Assembly (NCBI RefSeq): GCF_016863495.1
Contig: NZ_BOOZ01000018.1
Span: forward strand, 62,001 to 126,000
Source of the DNA: Micromonospora andamanensis
GTDB taxonomy: Bacteria; Actinomycetota; Actinomycetes; Mycobacteriales; Micromonosporaceae
Length of the DNA stretch: 64,000 nucleotides
Direction: 5' to 3'
The notes under the pieces: model-generated
The model's input: only the letters and a program-made list of their open reading frames with translations
Database searches by the model: none
Told to the model about the DNA's origin: nothing
Shown here: in pieces, positions 1 through 8,482 of the stretch
How the letters are laid out: every line of letters begins with the position of its first letter
How positions within the stretch are numbered: the first letter of the stretch is position 1
Program-made: the position numbers and the translations under genes

Positions 1-514
1 GGCGTACGCAGCGCACGACGGCCAGCAGCAGGTTCATCGCGACCACCACGGGCACCGCCGCGAAGGTCACCACCAGCAGTGGCCCACCCGCCGGGCCCAG
101 CAGCCGGCCGGCGAGCGGCCCGGCGATCACCGCCCCACCCACCGCCACCAGTACGGCGACAAGCAACGGTGGGATCAGGGCGACCGGCAGCACCCGAGCG
201 GCGTCGCCGGTCGCGCCGGCCCGCCGCCGGGGCAGCGCCCAGATCAGGCCGGTCTCCGCACCGAGGGTGCAGATCGCGGCGGCGACCGTCACCACGCCGA
301 TCGCGGCGAAGAACGCGCCCGCTCCGGTGGTGCCGTAGCCGCGGGTGATGACCACCGCGAGCACGAAGCCGAACAGGCCGCTGGTCGCCGCGCCGAGCAG
401 CCCGGCCACTCCGCTGCGGGTGCTGCGGCGGGTCTCGGCCCCGTCGTCGACCGCCGCCGCACCAGGCGTACGCCCCGGTCCCTCCCCCGTGGGAGGGCTG
501 GTGATCGCCGTCAT
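1..514 (-). CDS. Polysaccharide flippase-like membrane protein (partial, N-terminal part)
   Basis: Reading leftwards from an ATG at 514, a frame stays open to the window edge and gives about 171 residues. A short Gly/Pro-rich cytoplasmic leader is followed by hydrophobic segments at roughly residues 35-58, 68-90, 107-130 and 145-168. The Gly/Ala/Val-rich helices and the segment ending ITRGYGTTGAG resemble the first helices of Wzx/MurJ-type (MOP superfamily) lipid-linked oligosaccharide flippases. The ATG overlaps the stop of the upstream ligase-like gene (ATGA at 511-514), so the two are translationally coupled. The role, moving a glycan intermediate across the membrane, is inferred from fold and neighbours. 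The C-terminal half is outside the window. Confidence 0.7.
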   Translation of the reverse strand, partial: MTAITSPPTGEGPGRTPGAAAVDDGAETRRSTRSGVAGLLGAATSGLFGFVLAVVITRGYGTTGAGAFFAAIGVVTVAAAICTLGAETGLIWALPRRRAGATGDAARVLPVALIPPLLVAVLVAVGGAVIAGPLAGRLLGPAGGPLLVVTFAAVPVVVAMNLLLAVVRCVR

Positions 515-1857
515 GCCGGCACCACCGTCGCCGGCCGTGCCGGACCGCCCGGCGGGCCCCGGCGTTCCCGTTCGGCGAGGGCCAACGCGAAGGCCACCGC
601 GAAGAAGGCCACCGAGAGGTTCTGGTTGGCCATCCCGTAGAAGGGCACCTGCACCAGGCAGATCACCGGGACCACGGAGAGCCACTGCCCGGCGGCCGAT
701 CGGCCCCGGGCGCAGATCAGCGCGGCGGCGACGAACCAGGCCAGGAAGCACAGCAGCGCCGGTACGCCGTGGCTGAACAGCACCATCCACAGCTGCCCCT
801 GGGTGCCGATCGGGGCGTCGGCGGAGACGGTGTCCACCTCCATCGGCGCGCCGTACCCCAGCCAGGGCGAATCACCCACCCGGCGCAGCACCTCGGTGTA
901 GAGGGAGAGCCGGTCGGTGTTGGTGTCGCTGGATTCGACCCGGTTGCCGATCATCTCGGCGACCGGGATGAACAGGCTGGCGACACCGCCGAGCACCACC
1001 ATCCCGGCGATCGACGCGGCCACCCGGGTGTTGCCGCGCAGCGCCGCGCGCACCCCGAGCACGCCCAGGCCGACGCCAAGGCTGAGGAACATCGCGCGGT
1101 TGAGCGTGAGGAACGCCGGGACCAGCGACACCGGCAGCGACGCCAGCACCGCCCAGCGCAGCAGGCCACGCCGCCGCAGCATGGTGTACGCGACCACGCA
1201 CGGCAACGTCATCGCGTACGCGCTGCCGTAGTTGTTCGTGTACGCGTACGGTGCCGCCGGCCGGTAGATCGGGTTGAGCGACCGGGCGCTGTACTCCGCG
1301 GTGTTCAGGTGCACCATGTCGCTGATGAACGGCACCCCGGACACGCCGGACGGCAGCAGCGCCTCGACCGGGGTGGTCAGCTCGAAGCGTGGCATCAGCA
1401 CGCCGAGCCACCCGAGGGCGACCAGCCCGAACCAGAACGCGCACAGCGGCACCAGCACGGCGGCCTGGTCGGGGCGTTCCCGGGCGACGGTGTAGACGTA
1501 GACCGCGACGACGAGCGCGGTGAGGTAGAACGCCAGCCGCAGCACGAAGGTCGGCAGTGAGGTGGGTGACGCCAGCCGGCTCGCGCTGGCCACCGCGATG
1601 GCCAGGAACAGCAACCAGATCCCGGTGGCGGGCGGCAGCGGCACCCGGCCGCGGGTGGCCAGCAAGGTGAACAGCAGCGCACCCAGCAGCGGCCAGCCGA
1701 GGTAGAAGCCACCGGCCACCCACCAGAGTGGGACGAGCCCGAACATCGCTGCCAGCGGCCACAGCGGCAGTCGGGGCGGCACGGCCGGCGCGGGCGGGGT
1801 GACAGCGCCGGCCGGTAGCGGCGGCTCGGTGGTCGCCGGGGCGCGGGTGACCGGCAC
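511..1857 (-). CDS. O-antigen ligase / polysaccharide polymerase-like membrane protein
   Basis: A 448-aa protein with about ten to twelve hydrophobic segments. A larger extracytoplasmic loop sits in the middle (about residues 165-215), and conserved Wzy_C-type stretches are visible: an Arg in LNRAMFLSLGVG near residue 255, and GDSPWLGYGAP near residue 335. This pattern fits the O-antigen ligase/polymerase family, which joins or polymerises lipid-linked glycans on the outer face of the membrane. The GTG start at 1857 follows GGAG with a 7-nt gap and lies three bases after the stop of the Wzz-like gene; the end overlaps the flippase start. It is therefore central to an exopolysaccharide operon. 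Substrate unknown. Confidence 0.8.
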   Translation of the reverse strand: MPVTRAPATTEPPLPAGAVTPPAPAVPPRLPLWPLAAMFGLVPLWWVAGGFYLGWPLLGALLFTLLATRGRVPLPPATGIWLLFLAIAVASASRLASPTSLPTFVLRLAFYLTALVVAVYVYTVARERPDQAAVLVPLCAFWFGLVALGWLGVLMPRFELTTPVEALLPSGVSGVPFISDMVHLNTAEYSARSLNPIYRPAAPYAYTNNYGSAYAMTLPCVVAYTMLRRRGLLRWAVLASLPVSLVPAFLTLNRAMFLSLGVGLGVLGVRAALRGNTRVAASIAGMVVLGGVASLFIPVAEMIGNRVESSDTNTDRLSLYTEVLRRVGDSPWLGYGAPMEVDTVSADAPIGTQGQLWMVLFSHGVPALLCFLAWFVAAALICARGRSAAGQWLSVVPVICLVQVPFYGMANQNLSVAFFAVAFALALAERERRGPPGGPARPATVVPA

Positions 1858-1860
1858 GCG

Positions 1861-3468
1861 TCAGCTCCGCCCGCTGCGGCACAGCACGAACCCCAGCGGG
1901 TTGACCCCGGCCGCTCGCAGCCGCTCGGCGAGTCGGCGCAGGTCGGCCTGACGGGTGCGGTCGCGTTCGACCACCACCACGGCGGTGCCCTGCCGGGCCA
2001 CCGCCACACCCCGCTCGTCGGCCTCGGCCGGCGGGGCGTTGTACAGCACGAGGCGCTGGTCGGCGCCCTGCCGCCAGGTGCCGAACCGCACCGTGCCGGC
2101 TCCCACCACCACCTGTTCGTCAGCGGTGGCCCGGCCGTTCTCGGTGCGGCCGACGGTCTTGGCGACGCGGGGCAGGGTGAGCGTGGCCTCCGGGTCGGTC
2201 GAGGGTCGTGCGCCGACCGGATGGGGGGAGGGACGTCGGGTGATGACCTCGGTGGGACCGTCGTCGGCGTCGACGTCGGTGGGGGCGGTGCGGGGTTTCG
2301 GTACGACCGGCCGGGTCGGGTCGATGCCCGCCGGCAGCCGTTCCCGGTCGGCGAGCACCGCGGCCCGCAGCCGGTCGGCCCGGCCGCTGTCGTCGGCGAC
2401 GAACACCTCCCGGCCGGCGACGGCGAGGGCGACGGCGAGCCCTGCGGTGATCGCGGTGGCGTCCTCCCGGGCGGTCACCACTGCCACCCGGGCGGGCTGG
2501 CGCACCCGCTCGGCGACGGCCATCGCGACGTAGCGCACGTCGGCGTCGACCGCCCGGCCGCGCAGCCCGGTGCGGCGCACGGTGCCCAGCAGCGGCAGGC
2601 CGGTGCTGTCCCGGGCATCGGCCACGCTGCGGATACGCCTGTCCACCGACTCCCACAGGAAGGCGAGCACCAGCCCGATCACCGTTCCACCGAGCAGCCC
2701 ACCGGCCAGCAGCAGCGTCGAACTGCCGGCCGTGGTGGCCAGCGCCTGCTCGGCGCTGCGGGTGACCCAGCCCGGGTTGACGTCGACCGCGGCGATCTCG
2801 GTGCGGGCGGAGCTGAGCTGGGTGAGCTGGTTGTTGATCCCGGCGAGTTCGGCGACCGCGGCGTCGGCGGCGGAGCTGTCCCGGGCGTTGTTGATCCTGC
2901 GTTGCACGGTGTTCCGCTGGGCGATGATCTTCTCGATGCTCTCGTCGTACGACCGCAGCATCTCCTCGCGTTGCTTCTCGTACATGCCGCGCCGGATGTC
3001 CAGGTAGCTCTGCGCCGCCAGGTTGGCGCCGGCCACCGCCCGGTCGGCGTCACCGGCCTGGTAGATGAAGCGCAGGATCTGGCCGCCCGCCGGCACCTCG
3101 ACCTCCAGGGCGTCCCGGACCGTCCGCTGGTCCGAGTCGAACGCGTCGGCGAGCTTCGCCACGACCTCGGTGCCGGTGGCGATCCCGCTCTCCACGTTCA
3201 TGTTCACCGCCCGGTCGGCGGCGGCGCCGCTGGGCGTGAAGGCGTCGGTGACCACCGGCCGAACCGCCACCACCGCGTTCGCCGTCACCGCGGCCGGTGC
3301 CAGCAGCACGTAGCCGAGCGCGGCGAGCAGTCCACAGAGGGCCGCCGCCGTGACCAACCGGATCCGGTGCAGTGGCACCCGCACCATGTCGGTGATCGTG
3401 ACGCTGCGGGTCGGGGCGGTGGCGGCTTGGCCGTCGCCGGTCCACACGCTGGGTGCGGCATCAGTCAT
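1861..3468 (-). CDS. Wzz-type polysaccharide co-polymerase fused to a degenerate BY-kinase domain
   Basis: 535 aa. Transmembrane helices at about 37-57 and 249-271 bracket an extracytoplasmic, partly coiled-coil domain (about 160-225 with KQREEMLRSYDESIEK), the usual plan of chain-length determinants. After the second helix come DSTGLPLLGTV and then a region aligned with bacterial tyrosine kinases: VAVVTAREDATAITAG (about 328-343) where Walker A should be, AGREVFVADDSGRADRL where Walker A' should be, and LVLYNAPP...VVVVERD near the C-terminus. The P-loop GxGKT is missing, a disordered Pro-rich insertion sits at about 378-450, and there is no C-terminal Tyr cluster. It probably sets glycan chain length without kinase activity. 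Its start overlaps the end of the acyltransferase gene by 8 bp. Confidence 0.8.
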   Translation of the reverse strand: MTDAAPSVWTGDGQAATAPTRSVTITDMVRVPLHRIRLVTAAALCGLLAALGYVLLAPAAVTANAVVAVRPVVTDAFTPSGAAADRAVNMNVESGIATGTEVVAKLADAFDSDQRTVRDALEVEVPAGGQILRFIYQAGDADRAVAGANLAAQSYLDIRRGMYEKQREEMLRSYDESIEKIIAQRNTVQRRINNARDSSAADAAVAELAGINNQLTQLSSARTEIAAVDVNPGWVTRSAEQALATTAGSSTLLLAGGLLGGTVIGLVLAFLWESVDRRIRSVADARDSTGLPLLGTVRRTGLRGRAVDADVRYVAMAVAERVRQPARVAVVTAREDATAITAGLAVALAVAGREVFVADDSGRADRLRAAVLADRERLPAGIDPTRPVVPKPRTAPTDVDADDGPTEVITRRPSPHPVGARPSTDPEATLTLPRVAKTVGRTENGRATADEQVVVGAGTVRFGTWRQGADQRLVLYNAPPAEADERGVAVARQGTAVVVVERDRTRQADLRRLAERLRAAGVNPLGFVLCRSGRS

Positions 3469-4003
3469 GGAACTTCTTCGCTATCTGTTGTGGATTGCCG
3501 ATCACCACGACCCCCGGTGGCACATCGGCGCGGACCACTGTCGCGGCACCCACGACGCTGTCCCGGCCGATCCGCACACCCTTCATGACCAGGGCGTGCG
3601 CGCCGATCCACACGTTGTCCTCGACGGTTATCGGCGCTCGGGTGGCCGCTGTGGGCGGATCGTGACGGCGGTCGGGGGCCAGGTTGTGGAAGTCGTTGTC
3701 GAGCAGTTCGCAGTCCGACAGCAGGCACCGGTCACCGATGGTCACCGAGGTCCAGGTGCCGATCCAGGTCGCGTTGAGCAGGCAGTTCGCGCCGACGCGT
3801 ACCTCACCGGGCCCGGCGAAGCGGACCAGCTTGTTCACCCGGGTGTGCTCGCCGATGCTGACCCGTACGCCGCGTCGCAGCCGGATCCGGCCCCGGATCT
3901 CCACCCCCTCGCCCAGGTGCAGGCGCGGGTAGCGCAGCCGGTACCAGCCACGCTTGACCGCGAAGACGGTACGCACGACGAGTCCCCGTCGGATGCCGGT
4001 CAA
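3461..4003 (-). CDS. Left-handed beta-helix (hexapeptide) acyltransferase
   Basis: 180 aa made almost entirely of hexapeptide repeats ([LIV]-G-x4): VEIRGRIRL, VRVSIGEHTRV, SVTIGDRCLL, ITVEDNVWIGAHALVM, VRIGRDSVVGAATVV. It ends in the typical GNPQQIAKK cap. The likely catalytic His is H106 in DNDFH. Such enzymes move an acetyl or other acyl group from CoA to a sugar hydroxyl or amine. Its place at the head of the glycan operon suggests it decorates the polysaccharide. The start is a TTG at 4003 with GGGGAGG four bases upstream; this rare start is chosen on that ribosome-binding site. The 94 bp up to the next gene hold no other gene. Confidence 0.8.
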   Translation of the reverse strand: MTGIRRGLVVRTVFAVKRGWYRLRYPRLHLGEGVEIRGRIRLRRGVRVSIGEHTRVNKLVRFAGPGEVRVGANCLLNATWIGTWTSVTIGDRCLLSDCELLDNDFHNLAPDRRHDPPTAATRAPITVEDNVWIGAHALVMKGVRIGRDSVVGAATVVRADVPPGVVVIGNPQQIAKKFHD

Positions 4004-4096
4004 GGAGCCTCCCCACCTTCCTCGGGTCGACGACGGGAAACCCGACGCCGACCCGAGGTGAACAAAATACCGAGGATTCGTTACGAACGGTGAACG

Positions 4097-6097
4097 CTAC
4101 TGCACTGAAAAGAACATCGACGCGGTCGACCAGGTAAGCTCCGGCGTCTGCTCCGCGATGAGCGTCGACGTGGCACCGTCGACGGCGGCGGTGGGCGCCA
4201 GAGTCGGGTCGAACGGCACGCTGCGCAGCGACCCGTTCGTCGCCCCGTAGACGATCTGCCCGTCCACCCAGGCCATCCCGCGCACCGCGGACCAGGTCAC
4301 GCCCGTGGTCGGCAGGACGAACTCGGTGGCGCCCAGGTAGCCGCCGTCGATCTCGAAGTAGCGGTAGTACAGGTTGTTGGCGCCGCTGCGGGTGTAGTAC
4401 AGCCGACCGTCGAGATAGAACGCGCCAGTCAACAGTGCCGGGTTGTACCAGTCGTTGTACCCGGACGCCTCCCAGGGCTCACCGATCGTCGTCCCGTTGA
4501 ACAGTGAGATGTCGATGCGGCTGCCGGTCGGTGTCCCGGCCACCGCGTGGGACCAGAAGATCCGGTCGTCGACCCGCCAGGACGCGCCGGCGCCCGTGTA
4601 GTTCGGCTGGCTGACCACTGCGGCGTTTGCGGTGTCCAGGGCGCTGCCGTCGAAAGGCACCTTCGCCACCTCACCGGGGCCGACGTTCAGGTAGAGGTGG
4701 CCGCTGCTCTCCATTGGCGGATTCTTCGGGGTGATGGTCCGCCCGCCGTTCAGCGGAAACATGCCGAGCCGACCGTGGTACTCGTTGCCCATGCCGTCGG
4801 AGTTGTGCCCGAAGTAGAGCCCGTCGCTGCCCCGCCACAGCACCGGCACGGAGGAACCCCAGGAGCTGGCGCCGGAGGGCAACGCGGAGCCACCGCTGCG
4901 GCGCGGGTTCCAGTTCACCGGCATGCCGGTGGCCGGGGTGACCGCGCCGATGCCCAACCTGTCGATGGCGCCGTTGCCGGCCCGGTCGCTGGCGTTCGGG
5001 TTGTTCAGCCAGCGGAAGTGTCCGCCGAGGTAGATGATGTTGTCGGCCACCTCCACCGAGGTGATGGTGTCGTTACCCGTGAAGTTGACCCAGGTGGCGA
5101 CCTGACCCGACCCCCGGTGGGCGGTCTCGAAGCGGACCAGCGCGTCGCAGTAGGCGCTCGGCCAGCCCGAACCGCCGTTGGTGCCCACGACGAACCAGGT
5201 GCCGTCACCACCGAAGCGCACGTCCTGCACGTAGTGCACGAACGTGGTCGGGTTCGCGCACGGCGCCACGAACCGCTCCGAACTCCAGTCGATGACGCTC
5301 GGCGTGCCTGTCACGTCGACAAGCGCGATCTGGTTGCGCGGCAACTCGTTGACATAGAGGAAGTTGCCGCCGACGACGAGGGTGCCGCCGTCCGGGGAGA
5401 CGTCGATGGTCCAGGCGTACATGTTGGTGCCGTGCCGACCGACGCTGGTGTTGATGTTGAAGGTCGGATCGATGGCCCCGGTCGTCGCGTTCAACCTGCC
5501 GAGTCCGGCGTGCGCGGTGCCGTTGAGCCAGTTGAACGCTCCGGCCACGTAGAGCCAGTTGCCGTGCAGCACCAGGTCACGCACGGTGCCGCCGTCGGAA
5601 CGACCGACCCAACTGTCGATGATCATGCCGGTGGACGGTTCAAGCGCCACCAGGTTCCGGCGGGACACGCCGTTGACATTCTTGAAGGCTCCGCCGACGA
5701 TGAGCGTCCCGCCGGGGCCGGCGATGAGCGAGTTGACCGCGCCGTCGAGTACCGGCAGGAACGCCGTCGAGATCGTCCCGCTGGCCCGGTCGTACGCGAA
5801 GAGGTAGCTGCGGGCGGTCCAGGCTGAGCTGGCCGTCTGACGAATCTGGGTGAAGCTGCCCCCGACGAAGACCGTGTTTCCGATCTCGGCGAAGGCCCGA
5901 GCCTCGCCGTCGCGGGCGTGTGGGGTCTGACCGGCCGGGTTGGCCGAGACCAGGGTCGCCGGCTCGGGTACCGGCACCACGGCTGCGGACGCCGCAGTGG
6001 GCACGGCCAGTACGGCCGCGACGGTCACCAATGCGACCGCCGCGGCCCGGGTTCGATGCCGACGGGTGGAACGCCACGACAAGGAGAATCTGGGCAC
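4097..6097 (-). CDS. Secreted beta-propeller protein
   Basis: I place the start at a GTG (6097) because GGAGG lies six bases upstream; a longer frame from 6160 has no such signal. The result is 666 aa with a twin-Arg/basic N-terminus, a hydrophobic core AAAVALVTVAAVLAVP and an AxA cleavage site near residue 38. The mature part has many repeated blades of the form VFVGGSFTQI, LIVGGAFKNV, LYVAGAFNWL, LVVGGNFLYV, IYLGGHFRWL, typical of delta-60/DUF5122-like propellers. No catalytic residues are recognisable, so a binding or scaffold role outside the cell is the most that can be said. It lies between the polysaccharide genes and a GH26 enzyme on the same strand. Confidence 0.75.
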   Translation of the reverse strand: MPRFSLSWRSTRRHRTRAAAVALVTVAAVLAVPTAASAAVVPVPEPATLVSANPAGQTPHARDGEARAFAEIGNTVFVGGSFTQIRQTASSAWTARSYLFAYDRASGTISTAFLPVLDGAVNSLIAGPGGTLIVGGAFKNVNGVSRRNLVALEPSTGMIIDSWVGRSDGGTVRDLVLHGNWLYVAGAFNWLNGTAHAGLGRLNATTGAIDPTFNINTSVGRHGTNMYAWTIDVSPDGGTLVVGGNFLYVNELPRNQIALVDVTGTPSVIDWSSERFVAPCANPTTFVHYVQDVRFGGDGTWFVVGTNGGSGWPSAYCDALVRFETAHRGSGQVATWVNFTGNDTITSVEVADNIIYLGGHFRWLNNPNASDRAGNGAIDRLGIGAVTPATGMPVNWNPRRSGGSALPSGASSWGSSVPVLWRGSDGLYFGHNSDGMGNEYHGRLGMFPLNGGRTITPKNPPMESSGHLYLNVGPGEVAKVPFDGSALDTANAAVVSQPNYTGAGASWRVDDRIFWSHAVAGTPTGSRIDISLFNGTTIGEPWEASGYNDWYNPALLTGAFYLDGRLYYTRSGANNLYYRYFEIDGGYLGATEFVLPTTGVTWSAVRGMAWVDGQIVYGATNGSLRSVPFDPTLAPTAAVDGATSTLIAEQTPELTWSTASMFFSVQ

Positions 6098-6250
6098 GCT
6101 GCGCCTCCAGAGTGGACGAGAATGCACGTAGCGTGCCCGCTCCACGCTGGAGGGCGGCATCCGCCGATTGGGCGGACGGTGGATCAGGAAACGGACAACC
6201 TCGCCGACAGTCGGATTCCCGACAGCGGTTGTGGCGGCCCGTTTCCCACG

Positions 6251-6279
6251 CCTCAGCTCACCTCAGTCACCTCAGCTCA
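6251..6279. repeat. Three short direct repeats of CCTCAG(C)TCA
   Basis: CCTCAGCTCA, CCTCAGTCA and CCTCAGCTCA follow one another directly (starts 6251, 6261, 6270) and run into the stop codon of the GH26 gene (6277-6279). They look like a small tandem duplication at the 3' end of that gene. No function is evident. Confidence 0.6.
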
Positions 6280-7989
6280 GCGGCTCCCTCCGGTCGGCTG
6301 CCGCAGGTAACTGTCCCGTCCGGCGGCGGCGAATCCGGCCACTGCCGCCGCGTCCTGGTTCATCAGCATGTTGCAGGTGCTCGTCGTCTTCGTCATGCCC
6401 GCCGAGTTGAAGTAGATCGCCGCCTTGATCTTCGGGTGGGCCTTCAGCGCCGCCGGGAACTCCTCGAACCAGCGCCGTTTCGCGTTCGGGTCGGCGGCGT
6501 TCATGTTGGTGCCGAACTCGGCGAGCATCCGTGGCTTGCCCGCACCGATGCCGTTCTCGTCGAGCCACCTGTAGAAGGAACCGATCGTGGTGCTGGGACT
6601 CTTCCAGGCGGTGCTGCCGTTGCAGACGTGGAAGTTGTACGGGTCCCAGGCCACCCAGTCGACGTAGCTGTCGCCGGGGTAGAGCCCGGCGTACCTGTCG
6701 TAGTGCCCGGACCAGCCCATCATCGTCCACACCCAGACCGCGTTGTCCGCCTTGGCGTCGGCGAACCTGTCGTGCACGTACCGCCAGGCCCGGACGAAGT
6801 CCGCGTCGCTGCCCTTGGCCGGTTCGTCCTCCGGCTCGTGGTCGAAGCCGATGAAGACCGGCTGGCCGATCGCCCGGATCCGGGCGGCAACCGCGTCGAT
6901 TGTCGAGTCGTACCTGCCGCTGTAGACGTCCTTCCAGGTCAGCACCGTGCCCGAGGAGAAGACCCGGCTCTCCCAGGCGAAGAACATGAGCCGCCCGTCG
7001 CGCATCTGCTGCTGCTGGAACTCGTCGGGGAAGGCGCCGTTGCTGCCGGTGTTGGAGAAGTCGTGGTAGCGGTGGACGATGTCGAACGTCCGTCCGACCT
7101 GCTTCTCCACGTCGGTCACCGCCTTGCCGTGATCCCATCCGGCGGCGGCGCTCGTCGGCGAGTACATCCCCCACCAGGCACCGCAGCCGGGGACCAGCTT
7201 CGCCGAGACCGTGCCGCACTTGCCGGAATCCGGCGGTGGCGGTGCGGTGGGGCTGGGCCGGGCGGGCGACGGACTCGCGCTCGGGGAGACGGTCGGTGAG
7301 GCCGGCGGACGACTGACGGTGGCCGTCGGCGTCGGCGTCGGCGCGACGCTGGGCGAGGCCGACGGCGGCCGGCTACCCACGCCGTCGTAGCTTATCGACA
7401 GGCGGGGACGCAGATCGGCGCTGCGGTTCTCGCCGGAGGCCCAGTAGATCCGGCTGCCCAGGCCGGCCTGGGACAGCGACAGGGTCCAGATTCCGTTGCC
7501 GGTGACCAGCCCCGAGACGTCCCACTCGTTGAATCCCTTGGTGACCCCGGTGACCGTGTCCAGTGCCGCGCCCAGTGGCGAGGGCGCCGGACGGGCCGCG
7601 CGGGCGTCGAGCCGGGACTCGTGCGCGCTCACCGTGGCGTCGAACTTCTGCCAGGCGTGCACCCGCAGTGTGGCCCGTACGTTCACCGCGTTCGCCGGCA
7701 ACGTGGTCACCAGGAAGGTGAGCACCGCCTCGCGGGCACCGCGCGGGTTGCCGTCGCAGGGTGCCGCGCAGGTCGCGAGCGTCGTCTTGACGCTGTTGTC
7801 GCCGTCCTGCGGCACCGTCGTGGCGGTGGTGTCGGCCACCACCGCGATCGACAGATCGTCATCAGCCAACAGCGGCACCATTGTCGCGCCGAGCCCCAGC
7901 ACCACAGTGGTGCCGATGACGCCGAGCATCACGGCCTTACGCCGGCCGCCACGATGCGGAATCAGGCGGTGCAGTCCGCGACTTGTCAC
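6277..7989 (-). CDS. Secreted GH26-like glycoside hydrolase with N-terminal carbohydrate-binding-type domain
   Basis: 570 aa. A basic N-terminus and hydrophobic helix (about 19-41) act as signal or anchor. Residues about 55-200 form a beta-rich module ending RIYWASGENRSADLRPRLSISY, like the DNRLRE/CBM96 domains of actinobacterial enzymes. A Pro/Ser/Thr linker follows (about 205-255). Residues about 260-565 match the (beta/alpha)8 glycosidase family GH26 (beta-mannanase and related), with E385 in GFDHEPED as likely acid/base and E491 in LAEFGTN as likely nucleophile. The start is GTG with GAGGAG five bases upstream. It may trim the glycan made next door or act on plant or fungal mannan; the substrate is not settled by sequence. 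Confidence 0.8.
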   Translation of the reverse strand: MTSRGLHRLIPHRGGRRKAVMLGVIGTTVVLGLGATMVPLLADDDLSIAVVADTTATTVPQDGDNSVKTTLATCAAPCDGNPRGAREAVLTFLVTTLPANAVNVRATLRVHAWQKFDATVSAHESRLDARAARPAPSPLGAALDTVTGVTKGFNEWDVSGLVTGNGIWTLSLSQAGLGSRIYWASGENRSADLRPRLSISYDGVGSRPPSASPSVAPTPTPTATVSRPPASPTVSPSASPSPARPSPTAPPPPDSGKCGTVSAKLVPGCGAWWGMYSPTSAAAGWDHGKAVTDVEKQVGRTFDIVHRYHDFSNTGSNGAFPDEFQQQQMRDGRLMFFAWESRVFSSGTVLTWKDVYSGRYDSTIDAVAARIRAIGQPVFIGFDHEPEDEPAKGSDADFVRAWRYVHDRFADAKADNAVWVWTMMGWSGHYDRYAGLYPGDSYVDWVAWDPYNFHVCNGSTAWKSPSTTIGSFYRWLDENGIGAGKPRMLAEFGTNMNAADPNAKRRWFEEFPAALKAHPKIKAAIYFNSAGMTKTTSTCNMLMNQDAAAVAGFAAAGRDSYLRQPTGGSR

Positions 7990-8140
7990 GGATACTCCTC
8001 GTGTCTACGACGATAACGCTGAGCAGCGTATCCGCGTACACAACAGAGCGTGCGAATGACGGCAGGACCTAAGCGCGTCTTAAACCTCACCTAAGACACC
8101 CCTACGCCTCCCTCCCCCACCCCCCACCTCGCCCCACGCT

Positions 8141-8200
8141 GTTGATCATGATGTTAGCGGCAGTTCGAAGACCATCTACGCCGCCAACCTCATGATCAAC
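8141..8200. repeat. GATC-anchored intergenic hairpin, copy 1
   Basis: Left arm 8141-8161 (GTTGATCATGATGTTAGCGG plus C) and right arm 8180-8200 pair at 19 of 21 positions around an 18-nt loop. The left flank is a C-tract (CCCCCACCCCCC...) and the right flank a G-tract (GGGGTGGGTGGG), which lengthens the stem. It lies 3' of the XRE/DUF397 operon and upstream of the GH26 gene. Its outer eight bases GTTGATCA match the copy at 26773. Confidence 0.85.
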
Positions 8201-8281
8201 GGGGTGGGTGGGTGCGGGGACGGACCTATGGATCGACGAAGGCCCCCGGCGCGGGCCAGGGGCCTTCGTGACGCGGACAGC

Positions 8282-8482
8282 TCAACCCGTGGGGCCGTGC
8301 TGCTTCGCCAGGTCGACGAAGGACCGCCATGTTCGCCTGTCGAACCGGAGGGTGCCACCGTCGCGGTCCTTGGTGTCGCGCACCAGCACCACGCCCGGAA
8401 GATTGTCGGCGATCTCCACGCACGACCCGCCGTTGGTGCCCGAGTAGGTCGACGTGCGCCAGTTGGCGCCGGTCACGTCCAT
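8282..8482 (-). CDS. DUF397 protein
   Basis: 66 aa, full length for this actinobacterial family. It shows the family pattern WRTSTYSGTNGGSCVEIADN, then VLVRDTKDRDGGTLRFD and a C-terminal W..F. DUF397 proteins are typically encoded next to Scr1-type XRE regulators and are thought to act with them in development or as toxin/antitoxin-like pairs; the biochemical role is not established. The ATG overlaps the end of the XRE gene by 10 bp, so the two are co-translated. Confidence 0.9.
   Translation of the reverse strand: MDVTGANWRTSTYSGTNGGSCVEIADNLPGVVLVRDTKDRDGGTLRFDRRTWRSFVDLAKQHGPTG

Noticed and set aside
6098..6160. Longer N-terminus for the propeller gene
   Set aside because: The GTG at 6097 has GGAGG at ideal spacing and gives a proper signal peptide; the extra 21 residues have no such support.
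8141..8200. Reading the GATC hairpins as CRISPR repeats or attachment sites
   Set aside because: They are single, dispersed inverted repeats with no spacers, no cas genes, and no integrase nearby.
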